The notes under the pieces are model-generated. The model did no database searches, was not told where the DNA came from, and saw only the letters and a list, made by a program, of their open reading frames with translations. Both the position numbers and the translations under genes were made by a program. DNA of 5,694 bases from contig CAMXTM010000153.1 in assembly GCA_947246775.1 (NCBI GenBank), positions 1 through 5,694 of the forward strand, given 5' to 3'. The stretch is from an uncultured Clostridium sp. (GTDB lineage: Bacteria > Bacillota > Clostridia > Lachnospirales > Anaerotignaceae). Shown piece after piece: positions 1 through 5,046 of the stretch (position 1 is the first letter of the stretch; every line of letters starts with the position of its first letter).

Positions 1-764
1 ATTTCGATTTCTTTGCCATCTTTTAATATTGTTGCTTTTTTAGGCGCTAAATCCAATAATTTTGTAATTGCTTCCGATGTTTTACCTTTGGAACGGGTTT
101 CCATATATTTCCCTACTGTAATCAAAGTCAATATCATACCTGAAGACTCAAAATACAATTCCATGCCATAGTCATGTGCTGCCATCATATCGCCATGCCC
201 TAAATAATAGCCCATTGCAAAAATCGCAATGACACTATATACAAAAGCTGCTGTTGAACCAAGTGCAATCAAGGTATCCATATTGGGGGAATGGTTGAGC
301 AAGGATTTAAAACCAACTGAAAAATATTTTCTATTCAAATATAAGATTGGTAAGGTTAAAAATAATTGCGTCAGCGCAAACAACATAATATTTTCATGCC
401 CTAGTAAAATACTTGGCAATGGCATACCCATCATATGTCCCATCGAAACATAAAACAGTGGTACTAAAAATACAAACGACCATATCAGCCTTTTTTTCAT
501 AGAATCCATTTCAGCCTGCGCTATATTTTCTGTTGGCGCTTCCGCCTTTTCGCTTCCATGTACTTTTGCCCCATAACCGCCTTGCTCTACTGCTTTTATA
601 ATTTCTTGGTCTGTCAGTTGGTCTTCTTGATATTCTACCATCATAGAATTTTGCAATAAATTGACATTGACAGAAACAATACCCGCTAATTTGTTTACAC
701 TTTTTTCGACATGAGCGCTGCAAGCGCTGCAAGTCATGCCTGTTACATCAAATTTTTGTTTCAC
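1..764 (-). CDS. copA: Copper-translocating P1B-type ATPase, N-terminal part (runs off the window)
   Basis: This is the first 254 residues of a membrane pump that exports Cu(I) using ATP. One heavy-metal-associated domain (about residues 3-68) carries the copper-binding motif GMTCSAC, with C12 and C15. A short linker is followed by the first transmembrane segments (about 92-110, 126-145, 163-185 and 205-220). The family signatures NMDTLIALGS (161-170) and KYMETRSKGKTSEAI (219-233) are present. Two Met/His-rich stretches (about 108-114 and 189-201) face outside the membrane core. The CPC metal site, the DKTG phosphorylation site and the nucleotide domain lie beyond base 1, so the cargo is inferred from the N-terminus and the operator. 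The start is GTG, with AGAGGTG six bases upstream; the ATG overlapping it is in another frame and meets a stop at once. It is preceded by its own promoter and a CsoR-like operator, suggesting copper induction. Confidence 0.93.
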   Translation of the reverse strand, partial: MKQKFDVTGMTCSACSAHVEKSVNKLAGIVSVNVNLLQNSMMVEYQEDQLTDQEIIKAVEQGGYGAKVHGSEKAEAPTENIAQAEMDSMKKRLIWSFVFLVPLFYVSMGHMMGMPLPSILLGHENIMLFALTQLFLTLPILYLNRKYFSVGFKSLLNHSPNMDTLIALGSTAAFVYSVIAIFAMGYYLGHGDMMAAHDYGMELYFESSGMILTLITVGKYMETRSKGKTSEAITKLLDLAPKKATILKDGKEIE

Positions 765-780
765 ATCAGTCACCTCTTTC

Positions 781-806
781 TAATACCCCTCGGGGGTGTA
801 GTATTA
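781..806. promoter_or_regulatory. CsoR-like copper operator upstream of copA
   Basis: An imperfect palindrome has outer arms TAATAC (781-786) and GTATTA (801-806) around a C-tract/G-tract core, CCCCTCGGGGG (786-796). GC tracts inside AT arms are the known layout of CsoR-family operators ahead of copper genes in Gram-positive bacteria, and the site stands out in an otherwise AT-rich spacer. It touches the -10 box and covers the predicted transcription start of copA, where a repressor would block initiation until Cu(I) releases it. No csoR gene is in the window, so the regulator is inferred. Confidence 0.75.
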
Positions 807-834
807 TTGTAATACCATTTTTTCACTTTGTCAA
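806..834 (-). promoter_or_regulatory. Sigma-A-type promoter of copA
   Basis: Read on the minus strand, a perfect TTGACA -35 box (829-834) is followed by a 17-base spacer and a TACAAT -10 box (806-811). Transcription should start near 799, giving a leader of about 35 bases before the GTG start at 764. The -10 box abuts the palindromic CsoR-like site. Confidence 0.82.
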
Positions 835-870
835 TATAGTATTTTATTTTGTTTACTATTTTATGCACAT

Positions 871-900
871 AAAAAAGGATACCATATGAAGGTATCCTTT
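871..900 (-). terminator. Rho-independent terminator after the deacetylase gene
   Basis: A perfect 10-bp stem (874-883 with 891-900) and 7-base loop is followed, on the minus strand, by six T residues (871-876). It lies 12 bases past the stop codon of the deacetylase gene and insulates that transcript from the copA promoter that follows. Confidence 0.88.
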
Positions 901-912
901 CAAATTTTTATT

Positions 913-1734
913 TTATTGTGCAGAAAGAATCTGCTGCAACTGGCTTACTGTCACAAAGGTAATGCCTTGTTCTTGCAAGGAGGGCGCTAATTCTTTAATG
1001 GCTGCTACGGTAATATTACCACCCTCTGGACCAACATGACCAATTGCAAGCGCATAGCCTTTTTGCTTTGCAATTTTTGCTGTTTGTGTGAGTTGATTTT
1101 TTACCACATTGACATCATCTGTACTATCTAAAAAAACATCTCTTTTTAGAATAGGAATATTTTTTTGATGACAGATATTGTCGCCTACAGAGTTTGCTGT
1201 TGTCATGCTGTCTATAAAAAGTAGATTGTTTTCTGCTGCGACATTCATGACTGCGGAAAAACATCTTTCGTTTTCCATAATCGCAGAACCCATGTGATTG
1301 TTAATACCTGTTGCCCCTTTTACAATAGATAGGGCTTCTTTGACGCACTGTGTAATTTCTTCATCGGACATACTTGTAAAAATTCCTTTGTCTCCAACCC
1401 ATTCCTTTTTGCCTGTGAGGGACTCCATAGGCATATGTACAATCATTTCTTTTCCAGCAGACTGCAATTTTTCGACATTTTCTGATGACTTGCTAGAAAA
1501 AGGCATAACAGCAGCAGTAAAAGGAATCTCTAGTGCTATCATATCATCTGTACCCTCTCCATCATAGCCAAAGTCGTCAATCACAATCGCAATATAACTT
1601 TTTTGAGAGGTATCAGCGGAAACCGTTGCTGCTTTTGGTTGAAATTTTCTAGTAACACACAAAAGGCACAAAAAAGCACAAAGATAGAGCAAACATTTTT
1701 TGAGTACTTGCTTTCCCTCGAATAGAATAAACAT
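913..1734 (-). CDS. Divergent polysaccharide deacetylase family protein (DUF610/YibQ-like), exported
   Basis: This 273-residue protein has a basic, hydrophobic N-terminus (hydrophobic about 14-27) typical of a signal peptide or anchor, so it acts outside the membrane. The rest matches the divergent polysaccharide deacetylase fold, a variant NodB-like barrel. The family's signature segments appear in order: VIDDFG (D53, D54), HMPMES (H100), GINNHMGS (H147), DSMT (D175), RDVFLD (D199, D203) and IGHVGP (H233). The Asp and His residues expected for metal binding and catalysis are therefore in place. The substrate is not known from sequence; a cell-envelope glycan is the natural inference. The start is supported by GGGGGA (1741-1746) six bases upstream. 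The gene lies 76 bases after the HAD gene and may be read through from it. A TATAAT lies at 1761-1766, but no convincing -35 box is properly spaced from it. Confidence 0.88.
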   Translation of the reverse strand: MFILFEGKQVLKKCLLYLCAFLCLLCVTRKFQPKAATVSADTSQKSYIAIVIDDFGYDGEGTDDMIALEIPFTAAVMPFSSKSSENVEKLQSAGKEMIVHMPMESLTGKKEWVGDKGIFTSMSDEEITQCVKEALSIVKGATGINNHMGSAIMENERCFSAVMNVAAENNLLFIDSMTTANSVGDNICHQKNIPILKRDVFLDSTDDVNVVKNQLTQTAKIAKQKGYALAIGHVGPEGGNITVAAIKELAPSLQEQGITFVTVSQLQQILSAQ

Positions 1735-1810
1735 ATGATTTCCCCCAAAATATAATGGTTATTATATGTTTATCGCAAAAAAGCAATATTATGACAGTTG
1801 TTTTTTGTCA

Positions 1811-2638
1811 TTATTTTGGAAAACAAAACTTTTCTATGGCATAAGCAATGCCATCTTCATCATTGGACAGGGTAACAAATTTTGCTTTTTGCTTTACTAA
1901 CTCGTGACCATTTGCCATAGCAATGCCATAGCCTGCTTCTGCTATCATTTCTAAATCATTTAGCCCATCACCGCAAGCCATTACTTCTGACATATCTAAA
2001 CCAATTTCTTTACAAAGTCCTCTTAAACCATCACCTTTGTTTGCACCCTGACGATTTAACTCTATATTTTCGCCTAAAGAAGACGTAAGTGCAAGACCAT
2101 CTACAGAAGAAAGACATTGTAGTAATTCTTTTCTTAATTCTGTTGTAATCCATGGTAAGTTGATTTTTTCGACACCTTGCTGATTTTGTTTTAAAAATAC
2201 TTCAATATCGTCTACTGCTGTTTTGACTGAGCCATAATATTTACGAAAAGCAGGCAAAATGTCAAAGGTATCAATGCAATCTAATATTTTTTTTTCAAAA
2301 TATCCTTTTCCATTGACATAAAATTCTTTTACACAATGTACCTCTTTTATCGCTTGATAGACTTCTAGTGCCTTTTCTGCACTCATAAAATTAGTATAAA
2401 TGGGTTTGTCTTCCCCCACACGATAGACCGCTGCGCCATTGGAAGAAAGCACATATTTTACACCAGGTAAAGTTTTGACAGAATCTGGCAAAGTGCTGTA
2501 AACACGTCCTGTTGCTGGTACAACAAATATACCTGCTTGCATTGCTTTTTGTAGTGCTTTTCTGTTTCCCTCTGATAATTCGCTTTTGCTGTTCATCAGT
2601 GTGCCGTCCATATCTAATGCAATTAGTTTAATCCCCAT
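1811..2638 (-). CDS. Cof-type HAD-IIB family phosphatase
   Basis: This 275-residue cytoplasmic phosphatase belongs to haloacid dehalogenase subfamily IIB (Cof/YidA-like), which dephosphorylates sugar phosphates and similar small metabolites. All four HAD motifs are visible: DMDGT (nucleophile D9, acid/base D11), PATGR (T43), the motif III lysine in NKGDGL (K201), and GDGLNDLEM (D224, D228, Mg2+ ligands). The C2-type cap lies between, at about residues 85-185. Length is normal for the family, and substrate specificity cannot be read from the sequence. The ATG is one base after the stop codon of the upstream hydrolase gene. Its ribosome binding site AGGAGG (2648-2653) lies inside the last codons of that gene, so the two are co-transcribed and probably translationally coupled. 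Confidence 0.93.
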   Translation of the reverse strand: MGIKLIALDMDGTLMNSKSELSEGNRKALQKAMQAGIFVVPATGRVYSTLPDSVKTLPGVKYVLSSNGAAVYRVGEDKPIYTNFMSAEKALEVYQAIKEVHCVKEFYVNGKGYFEKKILDCIDTFDILPAFRKYYGSVKTAVDDIEVFLKQNQQGVEKINLPWITTELRKELLQCLSSVDGLALTSSLGENIELNRQGANKGDGLRGLCKEIGLDMSEVMACGDGLNDLEMIAEAGYGIAMANGHELVKQKAKFVTLSNDEDGIAYAIEKFCFPK

Positions 2639-2639
2639 A

Positions 2640-3359
2640 TTATTTTTCCTCCTCTGTTAGCAAAAATGTCTGATTGTTGTGAGCAATCTCAACAATCGCA
2701 TTTTTATATTGCGCTGCTCTACTATCTTTTTGTAACTCGTCATAAATGTCGTATTTTTGCCAGAAATGCATTGGAAATGCTTTTTTTACTTGAACTGTTT
2801 TCATGATATAATCTAAACCTAAAATGTAGTTTTCTTCTAAACGAGGGTCTACAGGTACAAAGGCAACATCAATTACTGTATTTTTCATCTTATCAATTTC
2901 TTTTTTGTACATACCTGCAATGCCCTTGTTAAATTGCTCGCTTTCTCCATTCCAATGCCACCAATTTAAGTCCCCAGCATGATAAATGACTTTATCATCA
3001 GCCTGCACCAAAAAGGCAACTCCCTCATCATTAGAATGAAATGTAGTAACGGTGATGTCATCTATTTCATAGGTTTTACCAAAAGATACACTATGCACAT
3101 TTTGCACAGTTGGTAGTGGTCTTACATCATGCGATAAAACATATTGTATTTCTGGTATGGTCTTTTGCCAGTCAAATATTTTTCTGTCATAGTGGTCTTG
3201 GTGAAAATGGGATACAAACACAAATATTTTTTTGTTGCTGTATTTTGCAATATCGACAAAGTCATATTTCCCATTTTCTGTAAAATAATCAAATATCAAA
3301 CAGTGATTTTTAGTTTCTACCATAAAACCGCTGTGATGAAAATAAGTTACTTGTATCAT
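2640..3359 (-). CDS. Metallo-beta-lactamase-fold hydrolase (UlaG-like Zn-dependent hydrolase)
   Basis: This 239-residue soluble hydrolase has the metallo-beta-lactamase fold. The metal motif HxHxDH is H51-F-H53-Q-D55-H56, and further candidate ligands are H108, D130 in YHAGDLNWW and H198 in FPMHFW. The N-terminal strand (FHHSGFMVET) and overall size resemble the UlaG-like group of predicted Zn-dependent hydrolases, whose substrates vary and are mostly unknown, so none is assigned. The frame is open upstream to 3494, but that extension crosses the preceding terminator and encodes non-family residues. I chose the ATG at 3359, where the conserved N-terminus begins; its ribosome binding site AAAAAGGA (3371-3378) is a rather long 11 bases away. 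The gene has its own promoter and is followed after one base by the Cof-type phosphatase gene. Confidence 0.9.
   Translation of the reverse strand: MIQVTYFHHSGFMVETKNHCLIFDYFTENGKYDFVDIAKYSNKKIFVFVSHFHQDHYDRKIFDWQKTIPEIQYVLSHDVRPLPTVQNVHSVSFGKTYEIDDITVTTFHSNDEGVAFLVQADDKVIYHAGDLNWWHWNGESEQFNKGIAGMYKKEIDKMKNTVIDVAFVPVDPRLEENYILGLDYIMKTVQVKKAFPMHFWQKYDIYDELQKDSRAAQYKNAIVEIAHNNQTFLLTEEEK
2648..2653 (-). promoter_or_regulatory. Ribosome binding site of the HAD gene, inside the upstream coding region
   Basis: AGGAGG on the minus strand lies nine bases before the ATG at 2638. It is formed by the Glu codons at the 3' end of the metallo-hydrolase gene. Ribosomes finishing that gene stop beside the next start, an arrangement that favours coupled translation. 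Confidence 0.85.
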
Positions 3360-3370
3360 AATTGTATCAT
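3351..3370. repeat. 11-base tandem duplication over the start codon of the metallo-hydrolase
   Basis: On the minus strand ATGATACAA occurs twice, 11 bases apart, joined by TT. The second copy contains the start codon at 3359. The first ATG (3368-3370) directly abuts the ribosome binding site and opens a four-residue frame (M-I-Q-L) whose TGA stop overlaps the real ATG. The spacing is near one helical turn, so a protein-binding site is also possible. Confidence 0.6.
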
Positions 3371-3401
3371 TCCTTTTTAAAGAAATTTTTTTTATGATGT
3401 T

Positions 3402-3430
3402 ATTGTAACCAATTGAACACAAATTGACAA
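3402..3430 (-). promoter_or_regulatory. Sigma-A-type promoter of the metallo-hydrolase/HAD operon
   Basis: On the minus strand, TTGTCA (3425-3430), a 17-base spacer and TACAAT (3402-3407) form a near-consensus promoter. It lies just past the terminator of the dehydrogenase gene. Transcription would start near 3395, about 35 bases before the chosen start codon, which also supports the shorter version of the hydrolase. Confidence 0.75.
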
Positions 3431-3442
3431 TAGTTTGCATAG

Positions 3443-3477
3443 AAAAAAGACATTGAACAATAATCCAATGTCTTTTT
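3443..3477 (-). terminator. Rho-independent terminator after the dehydrogenase gene
   Basis: A 12-bp perfect stem (3444-3455 with 3466-3477) and 10-base loop is followed on the minus strand by a run of six T residues that begins within the stem's AT base (3443-3448). It starts six bases past the dehydrogenase stop codon. A T-rich stretch on the other side also permits some plus-strand activity, but no plus-strand gene is upstream. Confidence 0.88.
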
Positions 3478-3483
3478 GATTTT

Positions 3484-4440
3484 TTATGATACAATTATAT
3501 TTTTTGGTGTGCCTGCTTCCCATTGAATGATATTATCAAATACAATCAATGCCCTTGCATAAAGTGCTTCATGGGAGGCAAAAGCAACATGAGGTGTTAA
3601 AACTGTATTTTTTGCATTTACTAATGGGTGTGTTTTTGGGATAGGAGGCTCCATTTCAAATACGTCAATGCCAGCACCTGCAATTTTTTGTTCATTGAGT
3701 GCCTCAGCCAATGCCTGATTGTCCACTACGCCACCTCTTGCTGTATTTAAAAGAATCGCTGTTTTTTTCATCAGTGCAATTTGTTCTTTTCCAATCAGTT
3801 CTTTAGTATCCTTGTTAAAAGGAACATGAAGTGACACAATATCACTTTGTTTTAGTAATTCTTCTAAGGATACATATTGAATACCAGCTTGTTTCACATT
3901 TTCTCTTTCTGTTCTGCTGTATGCTATGACATTGCAGCCAAATGCTTTTGCAATTAAGGCAACTTTTGTGCCGATTGCGCCAGTACCAACGACACCAAAG
4001 GTTTTGTTATAGAGTTCAGAACCAACAAGCCCTGCTTTTGTTCCCTCTACTCTGGTTACATCATTGCAAGCTGGAATATTTCTTAATACAGAAATTGCTA
4101 AACCAAATGCTAACTCTGCAACGGCATTGGTAGAATAGCCTGCGGCATTGCATACAGTAATGCCTTTTTGCTTGCAATAATCAATGTCAACATGGTCAAC
4201 GCCAGTAAAAGCAACAGAAAGTAATTTCAGTTTTTCGCAATGCTCTAATACTGCTTTGCGGAAAGGTAAATTTGCTACAATAATAATATCTGCGTCTTTT
4301 CCTCTTTGTATAAGCTCGTCTGTGTCTTCTGTTCTGGTTTCATAGTAAACGACTTCATGCCCTTTTTGTTTTACAATACTTGCCGCTTCTGCTACTTTTT
4401 CTGGTGTAATGCCTAAGGGTTCAATAATTACAATTTTCAT
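3484..4440 (-). CDS. D-isomer-specific 2-hydroxyacid dehydrogenase
   Basis: This 318-residue cytoplasmic oxidoreductase interconverts 2-oxoacids and D-2-hydroxyacids with NAD(P)H. The catalytic domain (about 1-100 plus the C-terminus) flanks a Rossmann cofactor domain with GTGAIG (G152, G154, G157). The catalytic triad of the family is visible: R235 in NTARGG, E264 in FEMEPP and H284 in TPHVAF. The segment after the second Rossmann strand reads AYSRT (S175, R176) where NAD-specific members usually have an acidic residue, hinting at NADPH use. Whether it acts on hydroxypyruvate/glyoxylate, lactate or phosphoglycerate cannot be decided; it lacks the ACT domain of long SerA forms. The frame is open to 4515, but the ATG at 4440 begins the family's MKIVII start and has AAAGGAGG (4448-4455) seven bases upstream. 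It is monocistronic, with its own promoter and terminator. Confidence 0.92.
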   Translation of the reverse strand: MKIVIIEPLGITPEKVAEAASIVKQKGHEVVYYETRTEDTDELIQRGKDADIIIVANLPFRKAVLEHCEKLKLLSVAFTGVDHVDIDYCKQKGITVCNAAGYSTNAVAELAFGLAISVLRNIPACNDVTRVEGTKAGLVGSELYNKTFGVVGTGAIGTKVALIAKAFGCNVIAYSRTERENVKQAGIQYVSLEELLKQSDIVSLHVPFNKDTKELIGKEQIALMKKTAILLNTARGGVVDNQALAEALNEQKIAGAGIDVFEMEPPIPKTHPLVNAKNTVLTPHVAFASHEALYARALIVFDNIIQWEAGTPKNIIVS

Positions 4441-4447
4441 GGTGTTT

Positions 4448-4455
4448 CCTCCTTT
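4448..4455 (-). promoter_or_regulatory. Ribosome binding site deciding the dehydrogenase start
   Basis: AAAGGAGG on the minus strand lies seven bases before the ATG at 4440. The in-frame ATG at 4515 has no comparable site and lies upstream of the predicted transcription start, so it is not used. Confidence 0.9.
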
Positions 4456-4486
4456 ATCTTTGTTTGAATAGAATAAAACTAATTTT

Positions 4487-4515
4487 ATTGTAAGATATAA
4501 AAATGTAAAAATCAA
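4487..4515 (-). promoter_or_regulatory. Sigma-A-type promoter of the dehydrogenase gene
   Basis: On the minus strand, TTGATT (4510-4515), 17 bases and TACAAT (4487-4492) make a good promoter. The start would be near 4480, giving a 40-base leader. It is divergent from the promoter of the ArsC-like gene, with about 60 AT-rich bases between the two -35 boxes. Confidence 0.72.
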
Positions 4516-4545
4516 TAAACTTTTTTTTATTCTAAGGGAAAAATT

Positions 4546-4567
4546 AAAAAATTTTACAAAATTTTAT
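4546..4567 (+). promoter_or_regulatory. A/T-tract repeat, possible UP element of the ArsC-like gene
   Basis: AAAATTTTA occurs twice with a 10-base period (4548-4556 and 4558-4566), just upstream of the -35 candidate at 4573. Phased A/T tracts in this position are known to bind the alpha subunit C-terminal domain of RNA polymerase or to bend DNA. The background is very AT-rich, so this is tentative. Confidence 0.35.
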
Positions 4568-4572
4568 CTATT

Positions 4573-4603
4573 TTGCTGTAATAGCACGAAAATAAGGTAT
4601 AAT
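4573..4603 (+). promoter_or_regulatory. Probable promoter of the ArsC-like gene
   Basis: A perfect TATAAT (4598-4603) lies 39 bases before the start codon. The best -35 candidate is TTGCTG (4573-4578) at a wide 19-base spacing. With a poor -35 box the promoter may be weak or need an activator. Confidence 0.55.
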
Positions 4604-4642
4604 GGATAAAAAAATTGATTTTTATGATGGGAAAGGAGAAAT

Positions 4643-4999
4643 ATGATGTCTGTATTATATTTAGAATATCCAAAGTGCAGCACTTGTAAAAAAGCAAAAA
4701 AATGGTTAGAAACAAACAATATTGTTTTTGAGCAAAGAGATATTACACAACAAAATCCTAGCGCAGAAGAATTAAAAGCGTGGCATCAAAAAAGCGGTTT
4801 GCCACTCAAAAAGTTTTTTAATACTAGTGGTAATATTTACAAAGAGTTAGGACTAAAAGATAAGTTAAAAGATATGACAGAACAAGAGCAATACGATATT
4901 TTAGCAACAAACGGTATGCTAGTAAAACGTCCTATTGTGGTAGGAGAAAATATGATTTTAGTAGGATTTAAAGAAACAGAATGGGAAAAACTAAAATAA
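4643..4999 (+). CDS. ArsC/Spx-like thioredoxin-fold protein (arsenate reductase family)
   Basis: This 118-residue cytoplasmic protein belongs to the ArsC/Spx/YffB family. A CxxC motif (C12-S-T-C15) in YPKCSTCKKAKKWL forms the redox site on the first helix, and the RPIVV segment (R96, P97) supplies the family's conserved Arg and cis-Pro. Family members include glutaredoxin-dependent arsenate reductases and the transcription regulators Spx and MgsR. This one has KKFFNTSG at about 56-63, where R773-type ArsC enzymes carry a conserved arginine, and no arsenic genes are nearby. A redox or stress role is therefore at least as likely as arsenate reduction. AAAGGAG (4632-4638) is four bases from the first ATG and seven from the second (4646); the second may be the true start, giving 117 residues. 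The gene is transcribed alone, divergent from the dehydrogenase and convergent with the ANTAR gene. Confidence 0.88.
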   Translation: MMSVLYLEYPKCSTCKKAKKWLETNNIVFEQRDITQQNPSAEELKAWHQKSGLPLKKFFNTSGNIYKELGLKDKLKDMTEQEQYDILATNGMLVKRPIVVGENMILVGFKETEWEKLK

Positions 5000-5011
5000 A
5001 ATGAAATAGTT

Positions 5012-5037
5012 GAGGGCAAATAGTTTGCCCTCTATTT
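5012..5037. terminator. Bidirectional terminator between convergent genes
   Basis: A perfect 9-bp stem, GAGGGCAAA (5012-5020) with TTTGCCCTC (5024-5032), closes on a 3-base loop. A T-rich tail (5033-5038) serves the plus-strand ArsC-like gene. The A-rich stretch on the left (5001-5008) gives a weaker U-rich tail for the minus-strand ANTAR gene, which ends 14 bases away. Confidence 0.85.
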
Positions 5038-5046
5038 TATTCAAAT

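Noticed and set aside
229..453. Plus-strand open frame of 74 codons
   Set aside because: It is antisense to copA transmembrane coding sequence, with no ribosome binding site and no recognisable domain.
511..732. Minus-strand open frame of 73 codons
   Set aside because: It lies in another frame of copA, and the copA frame encodes the recognisable heavy-metal-binding domain.
1298..1567. Plus-strand open frame of 89 codons
   Set aside because: It is antisense to the deacetylase gene, whose frame carries conserved motifs over the same bases.
1750..1778. Possible minus-strand promoter TTGCGA-17-TTATAT before the deacetylase
   Set aside because: The implied transcription start falls within the ribosome binding site, and both boxes are weak. 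The alternative TATAAT at 1761-1766 has no well-spaced -35 box.
1791..1811. Small hairpin between the HAD and deacetylase genes
   Set aside because: The stem is only six base pairs and AT-rich, and the nearest T run is several bases away, so a working terminator is not supported and read-through is likely.
3144..3380. Plus-strand open frame of 78 codons
   Set aside because: It is antisense to the 5' end of the metallo-hydrolase and looks like a low-complexity shadow.
3360..3494. N-terminal extension of the metallo-hydrolase to an ATG at 3494
   Set aside because: The extension crosses the terminator and promoter, has no ribosome binding site, and encodes residues unlike the family, whose conserved start is at 3359.
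3358..3498. Miniature transposable element bounded by the 13-base inverted repeat
   Set aside because: No target-site duplication is visible, and the segment contains the functional terminator, promoter and gene ends, so it is kept only as a repeat observation.
3942..4133. Plus-strand open frame of 63 codons rich in Leu and Gln
   Set aside because: It is antisense to the Rossmann region of the dehydrogenase, and its composition is typical of a shadow frame.
4441..4515. N-terminal extension of the dehydrogenase to an ATG at 4515
   Set aside because: It passes through the promoter region and the AAAGGAGG site. The family N-terminus begins at 4440.
4606..4625. AT-only inverted repeat in the leader of the ArsC-like gene
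   Set aside because: The seven A/T pairs give a very weak stem and are expected by chance in this composition.
4837..5019. Minus-strand open frame of 60 codons
   Set aside because: It is antisense to the ArsC-like gene and begins inside the shared terminator.
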